7,423 nucleotides of DNA from SURF-24 sp964537965 (GTDB taxonomy: Bacteria; Bacteroidota; Ignavibacteria; Ignavibacteriales; SURF-24). Location of the stretch: NCBI GenBank assembly GCA_964537965.1, contig CAZIDB010000229.1, positions 1-7,423 on the forward strand, given 5' to 3'. Position numbers and translations under genes: made by a program. How positions within the stretch are numbered: position 1 is the stretch's first letter; each line of letters begins with the position of its first letter. Shown here one piece after another: positions 1-6,900 of the stretch. The notes under the pieces were generated by a model, which ran no database searches, was not told the DNA's origin, and was given only the letters and a program-made list of their open reading frames with translations.

Positions 1-484
1 TTATCGAATAGCCATTGGCAACTTCATCCACTATACCAACTAAACCAAGATCATTAATTACAGGCATTCCCTTTTTAATATTCTCCGCAGTACCGATATT
101 AATAATGTAATTTCCGTTGGCGGGTGAAAGAATTTTGGAAATTATTCTGCAAGGAATTAAAGGGAAATCGGAAGTGTCTTTATAACCGAGCATCTTTTTT
201 AGCTCATCGTATTTTATACCGTACTCCCTTAGTTGATTTACCTGGAGCATTAATTTGGCATTAACTTCTCTAAGTCTTCTATTTTCATAACTATTTATGA
301 AAGGTGAAATGATTTCTGAAAAAGCAGAGGTTATAGCGGCAAAACCACCAAAGGCAAAAGCTTTAACCTTTTTAACAGGCGGTTTGTTGTTAAATGAAAT
401 TAAAAGCAGGCTTACAACCAAAAGTAAAATTAGAATTAAATATTCTCTGAACCTATTCCAGATTCTATTTACAAATCCCGGCAT
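1..484 (-). CDS. mreC: Rod shape-determining protein MreC, N-terminal part (runs off the window)
   Basis: MreC is a bitopic inner-membrane protein that links the MreB filament to the periplasmic elongation machinery (MreD, PBP2, RodA). The open frame starts with ATG at 484 and continues through position 1, giving about 161 residues without a stop; the C-terminal half lies outside the window. Visible in order: a short basic cytoplasmic start (NRIWNRFREY, residues 6-15), one strong hydrophobic segment at about 16-31 (LILILLLVVSLLLISF, the membrane anchor), a heptad-like charged stretch at about 66-98 fitting the MreC coiled coil, and the start of the beta-rich periplasmic domain with the family signature SPANGNYIINIG (120-131) followed by KKGMPVINDLGLVG (137-150). 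The start codon overlaps the last base of the mreB stop (TAATG), so translation is probably coupled. The gene order mreB-mreC supports the call. The rest of the gene, and any mreD beyond it, cannot be seen. Confidence 0.93.
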   Translation of the reverse strand, partial: MPGFVNRIWNRFREYLILILLLVVSLLLISFNNKPPVKKVKAFAFGGFAAITSAFSEIISPFINSYENRRLREVNAKLMLQVNQLREYGIKYDELKKMLGYKDTSDFPLIPCRIISKILSPANGNYIINIGTAENIKKGMPVINDLGLVGIVDEVANGYSI

Positions 485-1509
485 TAGTATCTTCTGTTAC
501 GCAAAAATACTTTTGAATATTTGTTAAGGTTTTCAATTGATTTACCTGCTCCGCGCGCAACGGCAGTTAAAGGATCTTCTGCAATATGAACAGGAAGGTT
601 TGTCTCCATTCTTATTCTTTCATCAATACCTTTCAGTAATGCGCCGCCACCGGTAATCATAACACCACGGTCAAGAATATCTGCCGATAATTCAGGTGGA
701 GTTCTTTCCAATGATTGCTTAACTGCTTCAACTATTTGCACTATATTTTCATTCAATGCTTCACGGATTTCAACAGAGCTTACCTCGGCAGTTTTGGGAA
801 CACCGCCAACTAAATCACGTCCTTTAACCTGAACGGTTATTTCTTCTTTCAACGGTACTGCAGAACCTACTTCACATTTAATAGCTTCTGCAGTTCTTTC
901 ACCAATTAAAAGGTTATGGTTCTTTTTAAAGAACTGCATAATTGCATTGTTCATTTCATCACCGGCAATTCTGATTGATTCTTCATTCACAATTCCTGAT
1001 AAAGCTATAACAGCAATTTCAGTTGTACCGCCGCCAATATCAATAATCATATTTCCAACGGGGGCTTCAACATCAATTCCAATTCCGATTGCAGCAGCCA
1101 TTGGTTCAGCAATAAGATGAACTTCTTTTGCCCCGGCGTGTTCACAGCTATCTCTTACGGCTCTTTTTTCAACCTCAGTACATCCGCTTGGAACTGCAAC
1201 TACTATTCTTCTGCTTGAAACAACACCGGCACTTACCTGTTTAATAAATGCTCTTATCATTCCTTCGGCAATTTCAAAATCTGCAATAACGCCATCGCGC
1301 ATCGGTCTTGTAACACGGATCTCTTTATGTTCCCTGCCCTGCATTTCTTTGGCTTTATTCCCCAATGCAATAATTCTTTTTGTACTTCTGTCGTAAGCAA
1401 CAATAGAAGGTTCATTAAGAACTATTCCTTTTCCCTTGATAAAAATTAATGTATTTGCTGTCCCCAAATCAATTGCAATATCAGTAGCAAAAAAATCAAA
1501 AACTCCCAT
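484..1509 (-). CDS. mreB: Rod shape-determining protein MreB (actin-like ATPase)
   Basis: MreB is the bacterial actin homologue: it polymerises with ATP under the inner membrane and directs the side-wall peptidoglycan machinery. The 341-residue product has the family's usual length and all nucleotide-binding motifs: phosphate-1 IDLGTANT (13-20), VAVPSG (104-109), the catalytic-glutamate segment HLIAEPMAAAIG (131-142, E136), phosphate-2 IIDIGGGTTE (155-164, D157), GERTAE (203-208), and the adenosine motif MITGGGALLKG (284-294), with LTAVARGAG near the C-terminus. The N-terminus MGVFDFFATD is short and hydrophobic and could act as a membrane-touching end, but this is inference. The ATG at 1509 is preceded by AAGAGG four bases upstream, a good ribosome site overlapping the purH stop. 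The gene sits 8 bases after purH and overlaps mreC by one base, so it is probably transcribed with both. No key motif is missing or broken. Confidence 0.98.
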   Translation of the reverse strand: MGVFDFFATDIAIDLGTANTLIFIKGKGIVLNEPSIVAYDRSTKRIIALGNKAKEMQGREHKEIRVTRPMRDGVIADFEIAEGMIRAFIKQVSAGVVSSRRIVVAVPSGCTEVEKRAVRDSCEHAGAKEVHLIAEPMAAAIGIGIDVEAPVGNMIIDIGGGTTEIAVIALSGIVNEESIRIAGDEMNNAIMQFFKKNHNLLIGERTAEAIKCEVGSAVPLKEEITVQVKGRDLVGGVPKTAEVSSVEIREALNENIVQIVEAVKQSLERTPPELSADILDRGVMITGGGALLKGIDERIRMETNLPVHIAEDPLTAVARGAGKSIENLNKYSKVFLRNRRY

Positions 1510-1519
1510 AATGCCTCTT
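1510..1519 (-). promoter_or_regulatory. Ribosome binding site of mreB inside the purH stop
   Basis: The minus strand reads TAAGAGGCATTATG: the purH stop TAA gives the first two bases of AAGAGG (1519-1514), which stands four bases ahead of the mreB ATG at 1509. This leaves no room for a promoter or terminator between purH and mreB and argues that they share a transcript. Confidence 0.6.
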
Positions 1520-3035
1520 AGTGCTTAAAATTCCTAATGCCGGTAAAAACCATGGATATATTATTTTCATCGGCTGCTTTAATAACTTCTTCGTCTCTAA
1601 CGGAACCACCCGGTTGAATAACCGCTGTAACGCCGTGAGAAATAATTTCAAGTAAACCATCTGCAAAAGGAAAGTAAGCGTCTGAGGCAGCAACAGCATT
1701 TTTCAGATCGTGTCCAAATTCCCTTGCTTTAATGGCACCAATTTTTGCAGAATCAACTCTCGACATTTGTCCTGCACCAACGCCTAAAATCTTCTTATCC
1801 TTAGCATAGATAATAGTGTTGGATTTTGTATGCTTACAAATTGTCCATGCGAATTTTAAATCTTCTATATCTGCTTTTGTTGGATTTGTTTTTGTAACTG
1901 TTTTTAAAATATCGTTTGTCAATCTTGAATTGTCTTTGGTTTGAGCAATAATTCCACCCGGAATATTTTTAATCATAAGTTCATCGGTTTGCAAATCCTT
2001 TATCTGCTGTACAATTCTTCTGTTCTTTTTAGTGAATAACAACTCAAGCGCATCCTTTGTAAAATCAGGAGCTACCACAATTTCAAGAAATATTTCATTT
2101 AATTTTTCTGCAGTGGCTTTATCAACAGTACCGTTAAAAACTACAATACCGCCGAACGCAGAAACCGGATCGCAGGTTAATGCTTTTGTGTAAGCATCCA
2201 AAATATTTGTTCCGACTGCTGCTCCGCAAGGATTAGTGTGCTTTATAATTGCGCAGGAATTTGGTTCAAGTTCATTTACCAATTCAACTGCGGCAACAAG
2301 ATCAATAATATTATTATATGAAACTTCTTTTCCATGAAGAATCTTAAAATAACTTGCAAAGTTTCCGAACAGGTAAGCTTTCTGATGTGGATTTTCACCG
2401 TATCTTAATGTCTGATCTAATTTTAAATTAATTCTTAGATTAGTTGGTTCAACTTGAAATGTTTTTTCAAGGAAGTTTGCAATTAAAGTATCATAATATG
2501 ATGTGTGTGAAAATGCTTCAGCGGCTAATTTTTGTTTTGTTGTCAGCTCAACATTCCCGGTTTTTAATTCCTGAATAAATGAAGGATACTGATAAGGGTT
2601 TGTAAGTACGGAAACAAATTTATAATTCTTAGCTGCTGCTCTGATTAAACTTGGCCCGCCAATATCTATATTTTCAATTTTAGTCTGAAGATCTAAATCT
2701 TCCCTGTCAACAACTTTTGGAAACGGGTACAAATTAACGCATACAATTTCTATAGGAGAGATATTATTGTCTTTAGCTTCCTTTATATCTACCTCATTAT
2801 TAGGTCGCATTAAAATGCCACCAAAAATTTCCGGTTGTAAAGTTTTAACTCTTCCGGAGAATATTTCAGGAAAGCCTGTATAGCTGCTTACTTCAGTGCA
2901 ATGGATGTTATTTTCGGTAATAAGTTTTGCGGTATTCCCTGTGGCAAGTATTTCATACCCTAACTCAGCAATCTCTTTGGCAAAATCAATAATACCGGAT
3001 TTATCCGACACACTTATTAAAGCAAATTTTTTCAA
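1518..3035 (-). CDS. purH: Bifunctional AICAR transformylase / IMP cyclohydrolase PurH
   Basis: PurH carries out the last two steps of purine synthesis in the cytoplasm: formyl transfer from 10-formyl-tetrahydrofolate to AICAR, then ring closure of FAICAR to IMP. With the preferred TTG start at 3035 the product is 505 residues, normal for the family; residue numbers here use the alternative GTG at 3041 (507 residues). The N-terminal cyclohydrolase (MGS-like) domain shows SVSDKSG (10-16), RVKTL (64-68, catalytic-type K66), NLYPF (103-107) and IDIGGPSLIRAAAKN (125-139). The C-terminal transformylase shows LRYGENPHQ (212-220), SYNNI (241-245), the active-site KHTNPCG (267-273), DPVSAFGG (291-298), VGAGQMSRVDSA (421-432), SDAYFPF.DG (453-462) and QPGGS.RD (476-483). 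TTG is favoured because GAGGTG ends three bases before it, while the GTG lies within that ribosome site. Two normally strict cyclohydrolase motifs differ (ATGNTAK, TLQPEIFGG), but both domains look intact. The gene follows purN directly, as expected for a purine operon. Confidence 0.96.
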   Translation of the reverse strand: MKKFALISVSDKSGIIDFAKEIAELGYEILATGNTAKLITENNIHCTEVSSYTGFPEIFSGRVKTLQPEIFGGILMRPNNEVDIKEAKDNNISPIEIVCVNLYPFPKVVDREDLDLQTKIENIDIGGPSLIRAAAKNYKFVSVLTNPYQYPSFIQELKTGNVELTTKQKLAAEAFSHTSYYDTLIANFLEKTFQVEPTNLRINLKLDQTLRYGENPHQKAYLFGNFASYFKILHGKEVSYNNIIDLVAAVELVNELEPNSCAIIKHTNPCGAAVGTNILDAYTKALTCDPVSAFGGIVVFNGTVDKATAEKLNEIFLEIVVAPDFTKDALELLFTKKNRRIVQQIKDLQTDELMIKNIPGGIIAQTKDNSRLTNDILKTVTKTNPTKADIEDLKFAWTICKHTKSNTIIYAKDKKILGVGAGQMSRVDSAKIGAIKAREFGHDLKNAVAASDAYFPFADGLLEIISHGVTAVIQPGGSVRDEEVIKAADENNISMVFTGIRNFKH

Positions 3036-3045
3036 TAGCACCTCT
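3033..3045 (-). promoter_or_regulatory. Ribosome binding site deciding the purH start (TTG)
   Basis: On the minus strand the purN stop TAG (3046-3044) runs into AGAGGTG (3045-3039), then CTA and TTG (3035-3033) followed by AAAAAATTT. The GAGG core is five bases from TTG, a normal distance, but directly abuts the in-frame GTG at 3041, which is too close for use. The TTG start also gives the N-terminus MKKFALISVSD, matching the usual beginning of PurH. The purN stop codon shares two bases with this site, so termination and re-initiation are likely linked. Confidence 0.6.
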
Positions 3046-3661
3046 AATTTAAAATAAATACTCTGTTATCAACAATAGTAATTTTATTTTCAGAAATTTT
3101 CTTTATTACAAATGGTAATAACTTATGTTCAACTTCCAAAACTCTTGCAGCAATTTCTTCAGGTGAATTAACATCAGTTATATCAACACAGCTTTGAGCA
3201 ATTATTTTACCGTTATCATAAACTTTATCAACAAAGTGAACGCTTGCGCCGGATACTTTACAGGATGCGTTAAATACACTCCGGTGAACATTCATTCCAT
3301 ACATTCCTTCACCTCCAAAAGATGGGAGTAATGCCGGATGAATATTAATAATTTTGTTTGTGAAATGATCGACAAGATTATCAGGTATCTTCTTCAGAAA
3401 ACCCGCTAACACGACCAAATCAATTTTTAAGTTAATCAGAACATCAGAAGCTTGTTCAAGTAAAATAAAATTGTCTTTAAGAATTTTACTTACAAAATAA
3501 ACCGGAATATTATGGCTTGCCGCAAGATCAACCGCACCACACTCGCGTTTATCAGCAAAAACCGCAGAAATTTCAACATTAAGATACTTAATGGAAATCG
3601 CATCGAGAATTGCTTTAAGGTTAGAACCTCTACCCGAAACAAAAACAGCTAATCTAAACAT
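3044..3661 (-). CDS. purN: Phosphoribosylglycinamide (GAR) formyltransferase PurN
   Basis: PurN transfers a formyl group from 10-formyl-tetrahydrofolate to GAR, the third step of purine synthesis, in the cytoplasm. The 205-residue product has the normal family length. Visible motifs: VSGRGSNLKAI (8-18, phosphate-binding loop near the start), DLVVLAGFLKKIP (81-93), the catalytic INIHPALLPSFGG (105-117) with N106 and H108, GASVHFVDKVYDNG (138-151) with the third catalytic residue D149, and EVEHKLLPFVI (176-186). The catalytic triad of the E. coli enzyme (N106, H108, D144) is thus complete. The FGGEGMYG loop with VHRSV after it is a form I associate with Bacteroidota/Chlorobiota-type PurN. The ATG at 3661 follows a weak GGA-containing ribosome site. 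The stop lies only 8 bases before the purH TTG start, so the two folate-dependent purine enzymes are made together. It is the first gene after a 120-base gap and probably heads the purN-purH-mreB-mreC unit. Confidence 0.96.
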   Translation of the reverse strand: MFRLAVFVSGRGSNLKAILDAISIKYLNVEISAVFADKRECGAVDLAASHNIPVYFVSKILKDNFILLEQASDVLINLKIDLVVLAGFLKKIPDNLVDHFTNKIINIHPALLPSFGGEGMYGMNVHRSVFNASCKVSGASVHFVDKVYDNGKIIAQSCVDITDVNSPEEIAARVLEVEHKLLPFVIKKISENKITIVDNRVFILN

Positions 3662-3702
3662 AAAAATCCATCCGGCGTGTTAAAAATTACTTAAAACAGT
3701 TC

Positions 3703-3734
3703 TAAGAATCAATGTAAGCGACTCAACATTCTTA
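3703..3734. repeat. Inverted repeat TAAGAAT / ATTCTTA upstream of purN
   Basis: Perfect 7-base arms TAAGAAT (3703-3709) and ATTCTTA (3728-3734) are separated by 18 bases; the outer C and G can be added with a one-base bulge. Inside, ATGT (3712-3715) can alternatively pair with ACAT (3726-3729). It lies 42 to 73 bases before the purN ATG and overlaps the weak candidate -35 box, so it could be an operator or a leader hairpin. A G/C-poor arm of this length may also be chance. Confidence 0.35.
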
Positions 3735-3745
3735 AGATTTTGCAC

Positions 3746-3762
3746 GAAAAAACAATTTTTTC
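3746..3762 (-). terminator. Possible weak terminator hairpin after the TPR gene
   Basis: The minus strand reads GAAAAAATTGTTTTTTC, a 7-base stem with a three-base loop, starting 19 bases after the TPR stop codon. The run of T fits the tail of an intrinsic terminator, but the stem is nearly all A-T and would be unstable, so this is at best a weak or bidirectional terminator. Confidence 0.25.
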
Positions 3763-3781
3763 TAATGCCCTGCTAAATCAA

Positions 3782-5269
3782 TTATAATTTTTCCTTTAGT
3801 GCGTCTGTGTACCCTTTTAATTTTACCTGGTAATCAAAATCGGAAAAGTCTTCTGCTGCTTCAACCATTTCTGCTGCTTTTGATTTATTCCCTGATTTAT
3901 AAAATGCTCTTGCCAAGTAATAATACGCAAAAGGTTTTATCCAGGTTTCATTTGCGGTATTAAATCTTACAGCTTTTTCACCATCTTTAATTGCTTGTTC
4001 AATCTTACCTGTTTCATAATTAATATCGCACAAATATAAATATGCTTCCGCTTTTAGTTTCTCAGCCTGAAGATTCGGAATTAATTCCCAAAGAGAATTA
4101 TTTGCTTCCTGGTATTTACCGCACTCAATCAAATTTGATATGTAAATTAATTTAATTTCATTCTGGGAAAGAGTTCTGTCGAAATAAATTTCACCTTTAC
4201 GTTTTGCAAAGGCGTCGTCAGCTAAATCAAGATTACCATTCCTCGCAAGTATATAATTCTTTTTAGCTTCTTCTCTTCTTCCGGTTATCTCATAACTTAA
4301 TGCTATCCTGTAATATGCTATACCGGAGTAATCAAATTCTTTTGTTGTCGAAAGAAATTTTTCATAATAAGAAATAGTTGAGCTGAATTCATTTTTACGG
4401 AATAATATTTCACCAATAAGAAAATTAGAATATGAAATTACCTGTTTGAAATCTTTATTATTATCTGCGATGATTTTTTTTAAAACTTTTTCCGCTTCAT
4501 TCATCCTCCTGTTCTTCATTAATACAACCGCATAAGAATAACCAAAAAGAGAATTGCCCGGATATTTGTTTATCAATTGCTTTAAATATCCTGTTGCAGT
4601 GTTGTAATCAATCAGGGTTTCCGAATATATCTGAGAAAGAAAATATGCTGCTTCATTCCTTGAATAAACACCGCTACGATACACAATTTTTAAGTGATTT
4701 ATTCCTTCTTCTTTGGTACCGGATAAACCACCAAGTTTTAATGCCCACTTAAATATCGATGGTACTAAACTTAAAGCGTAGTTAAACAATCCCAATCCTA
4801 GATGAGCATCATAATTTTTCGGATAAAGCTCAATTGTCTTTGATAAATACTTATTGGCATTCTTTACAGCCCACAATGCGCTTACGCTGCTGTTTGCTTT
4901 TGTAAATGCAAGTGCCCTGAATCCGTAATTTGCTCCAAGTATATACAATGCTGTTTCATCATTATCTCTTGAGTCGAGAACCGCTTCGCACTTTTTAATT
5001 GTTTCATCTGAATATCTGATGAAATTATTGTAATCATCATTTTCTTTGTTGCTAAGATAAGTCCAGAGATATGAACTTGACCGGTAGTGATATCCTCTTG
5101 GATCAGAAGGATATTTTGAAATGATCCTCTGAAAAATTTCATCAGCTTTATCAAACTGAAAATTATAGGAATATTCCAAGCCCTGCTTTACAAGATTCGG
5201 AATTTCAGATTGTGCAAGAATGGACGAACCGAAATATATCAGCAGAAATAGAAACAGAAATTTTTTCAT
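3782..5269 (-). CDS. Exported tetratricopeptide-repeat protein, Iml2/TTC39-like segment, function unknown
   Basis: A 495-residue protein beginning with a clear signal peptide: MKK, a hydrophobic core (FLFLFLLIYFGSSI), and ILAQ with probable cleavage after A19; there is no lipobox cysteine. The rest is predicted alpha-helical repeats with TPR spacing: about 22-55 (EYSYNFQFDKADEIFQRIISKYP), 133-165, 205-237 (TATGYLKQLINKYPGN), 245-275 (MNEAEKVLKKII), 280-313, 315-345 (GRREEAKKNYILAR), 372-400 (GKYQEANNSLWELIP), 407-437 (GKIEQAIKDGEKAV) and 447-475 (GNKSKAAEMVEAAE). The segment 156-192 (HLGLGLFNYALSLVP, then KLGGLSGTKEEGINHL) resembles the conserved GlFnl-SllP-GfsGD-GL core of the Iml2/TTC39 TPR family; this is from memory. 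It would act in the periplasm or at the outer membrane as a protein-binding scaffold; partner unknown. Its ATG overlaps the pyrG stop (TGATG) and has no strong ribosome site of its own, implying coupled translation. There is no catalytic domain and no sign of damage. Confidence 0.85.
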   Translation of the reverse strand: MKKFLFLFLLIYFGSSILAQSEIPNLVKQGLEYSYNFQFDKADEIFQRIISKYPSDPRGYHYRSSSYLWTYLSNKENDDYNNFIRYSDETIKKCEAVLDSRDNDETALYILGANYGFRALAFTKANSSVSALWAVKNANKYLSKTIELYPKNYDAHLGLGLFNYALSLVPSIFKWALKLGGLSGTKEEGINHLKIVYRSGVYSRNEAAYFLSQIYSETLIDYNTATGYLKQLINKYPGNSLFGYSYAVVLMKNRRMNEAEKVLKKIIADNNKDFKQVISYSNFLIGEILFRKNEFSSTISYYEKFLSTTKEFDYSGIAYYRIALSYEITGRREEAKKNYILARNGNLDLADDAFAKRKGEIYFDRTLSQNEIKLIYISNLIECGKYQEANNSLWELIPNLQAEKLKAEAYLYLCDINYETGKIEQAIKDGEKAVRFNTANETWIKPFAYYYLARAFYKSGNKSKAAEMVEAAEDFSDFDYQVKLKGYTDALKEKL

Positions 5270-6900
5270 CAGCTGGCAGTCTTCTGTAATTTTGAATAAT
5301 TCAATGCGGCTTTAACAAACTCCCTGAATAACGGGTGAGCTTTAGTCGCTCTTGATTTTAATTCAGGGTGGAACTGGCAACCAACAAACCATGGGTGATC
5401 GGGAAATTCTATCATTTCAACAAGTAAATCATCCGGAGAAGTACCGCTGAATATCAAACCATTTTCTTCAAGCACACTCCGGAAATTATTATTCACTTCA
5501 AATCTATGACGATGTCTCTCGGAAATCTCAAGCGATTTATAAGCTTCAAATGCTTTTGTATTGGGTTTAAGTACACAGGGATAAGCGCCAAGACGCATAG
5601 TTCCGCCCATTTCCTTAACCTTTTTCTGGTCATTCATAATATGAATAACGTTGTAACTGTTCTTTACGAACTCCGCACTATTTGCTTTTTTTATTCCACA
5701 GACATTTCTTGCAAATTCAATTGTTGCACATTGCAAACCAAGGCAAATTCCGAAGAACGGAATATTATTCTCTCTTGCATACTGAGTAGCCAGAATTTTT
5801 CCTTCAATGCCCCTTTCACCAAATCCGCCGGGGATTAATAACCCGTCAATTCCCTTAAGAATTTTTTCCGCACCTTGTTCTTCAACCTCTTCTGCACTTA
5901 TAAACTTTACTTTTACCTTACTGTTATTTTCTGCCCCGGCATGCACAAAAGCCTCACTAATACTTTTATAGGCATCAACAAGGTTTGTGTATTTACCACA
6001 GATTCCAATATTCACAACGTTAGCAGGATTTTTTATTTTATGAACAAAGTTAATCCAGTCATCAATCTTAATTTTAATATCAGGAAGTTTTAATCGTTTA
6101 AGAATTATTCTATCAAGTTTTTGTTTTTTTAGAACAAGCGGCACTTCATAAATTGTTGAACAATCATATGCAGAGATAACCGACTTAGCATCAACGTTAC
6201 AGAACAAAGCAATCTTTTCTTTCAGTTCTTCAGCCAATTCTTTTTCAGATCTGCAAACCAAAATGTTCGGTTGAATTCCAAGTTCAAGTAGATTCTTTAC
6301 GCTATGCTGTGTTGGTTTTGTTTTTACTTCACCTGCAGAATTAATGAAAGGAACCAGGGTTACATGAACACTGATTGCATTCTTTCTTCCAACTTCCATC
6401 ATTAACTGGCGCATTGCTTCAATAAAAGGTAGGCTTTCAATATCGCCGACTGTTCCGCCAATTTCCGTTATAATAATATCATACTCGCCCGATTCGCCAA
6501 GCTGCTTCATCCGGTTTTTTATTTCATCTGTAATATGAGGAATTACCTGGACTGTGGCTCCAAGGTATTCTCCTTTTCTTTCCTTTGTTATTACATTGTA
6601 ATAGATTTGCCCGGTGGTAGTGTTATTCGCCTTAGACATATTTACATCGAGAAATCTCTCGTAATGTCCAAGGTCAAGATCTGTTTCAGCGCCATCATCG
6701 GTTACATAAACTTCACCGTGTTGAAACGGATTCATTGTACCGGGATCAACGTTTATATAAGGATCGAATTTTTGAATTGTAACCCCGAATCCGCGCTGTT
6801 TAAGTAAAAGTCCTATCGAGGATGCAGTGATTCCCTTACCAAGAGAAGATACAACTCCCCCTGTGACAAATATATATTTAACTTTCTTTTTGTAAGCCAT
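5269..6900 (-). CDS. pyrG: CTP synthase (glutamine-hydrolysing) PyrG
   Basis: PyrG makes CTP from UTP with ATP and glutamine, the last step of pyrimidine nucleotide synthesis, in the cytoplasm. The ATG at 6900 gives 543 residues, within the family's usual range, and the usual N-terminal form (M-x(5-8)-KYIFVTGGVVSSLGKG). A TTG eight codons upstream (6924) would add MQYQFRET, which is not conserved; GGGA lies shortly before the ATG. Synthase domain (1 to about 270): P-loop GGVVSSLGKG (14-23, K22), QKFDPYINVDPGTM (43-56), AETDLDLGHYERF (71-83, Mg-binding D76), TEIGGTVGDIESLPF (145-159, E146) and KTKPTQHSVK (193-202). Class I glutamine amidotransferase domain (about 290-535): LLIPGGFGERG (354-364), the nucleophile in GICLGLQ (384-390, C386), ERHRHRFEVN (461-470) and CQFHPEL (508-514, H511 and E513). 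All catalytic residues are present. The stop overlaps the start of the exported TPR gene. An inverted repeat stands 20 bases upstream of the ATG. Confidence 0.98.
   Translation of the reverse strand: MAYKKKVKYIFVTGGVVSSLGKGITASSIGLLLKQRGFGVTIQKFDPYINVDPGTMNPFQHGEVYVTDDGAETDLDLGHYERFLDVNMSKANNTTTGQIYYNVITKERKGEYLGATVQVIPHITDEIKNRMKQLGESGEYDIIITEIGGTVGDIESLPFIEAMRQLMMEVGRKNAISVHVTLVPFINSAGEVKTKPTQHSVKNLLELGIQPNILVCRSEKELAEELKEKIALFCNVDAKSVISAYDCSTIYEVPLVLKKQKLDRIILKRLKLPDIKIKIDDWINFVHKIKNPANVVNIGICGKYTNLVDAYKSISEAFVHAGAENNSKVKVKFISAEEVEEQGAEKILKGIDGLLIPGGFGERGIEGKILATQYARENNIPFFGICLGLQCATIEFARNVCGIKKANSAEFVKNSYNVIHIMNDQKKVKEMGGTMRLGAYPCVLKPNTKAFEAYKSLEISERHRHRFEVNNNFRSVLEENGLIFSGTSPDDLLVEMIEFPDHPWFVGCQFHPELKSRATKAHPLFREFVKAALNYSKLQKTAS

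Larger units (their letters stand above)
3662..3781. other. 120-base gap between the TPR gene and purN, with two inverted repeats
   Basis: This A/T-rich stretch has no convincing reading frame. It is the likely place for the end of the pyrG-TPR transcript and the promoter of the purN unit. A possible sigma-70-like pair on the minus strand is TTGATT (3712-3707), 17 bases, then TAATTT (3689-3684), 22 bases before the purN ATG; both boxes are weak matches and one expects such pairs by chance in A/T-rich DNA. Two inverted repeats are listed separately. No riboswitch fold or purine-box-like motif is recognisable. Confidence 0.5.

Noticed and set aside
297..527. 76-codon plus-strand open frame
   Set aside because: It lies opposite the mreC start and the mreB end, both of which show clear family motifs; the product has no recognisable features.
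1496..1699. 67-codon minus-strand frame overlapping the end of purH
   Set aside because: It is in another frame of the conserved C-terminal part of PurH, which is required up to the FTGIRNFKH end.
3209..3240. Apparent loss of the PurN catalytic aspartate (VDKV in place of VTDE)
   Set aside because: Correct alignment places the catalytic aspartate in the later DGG/DNG position; D149 of YDNG is present, so the enzyme is intact.
3662..3781. A small RNA or purine riboswitch in the gap before purN
   Set aside because: No recognisable riboswitch core or G/C-bearing stems; the only pairings are short and A/T-rich.
4882..5154. 90-codon minus-strand frame inside the TPR gene
   Set aside because: Out of frame with a long intact gene that has a signal peptide and repeats; the translated product is low-complexity with no domain.
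5506..6807. Three plus-strand frames (5506-5838, 5875-6093, 6535-6807)
   Set aside because: All lie antisense to conserved PyrG motifs, and their cysteine- and phenylalanine-rich products are typical of antisense shadows.
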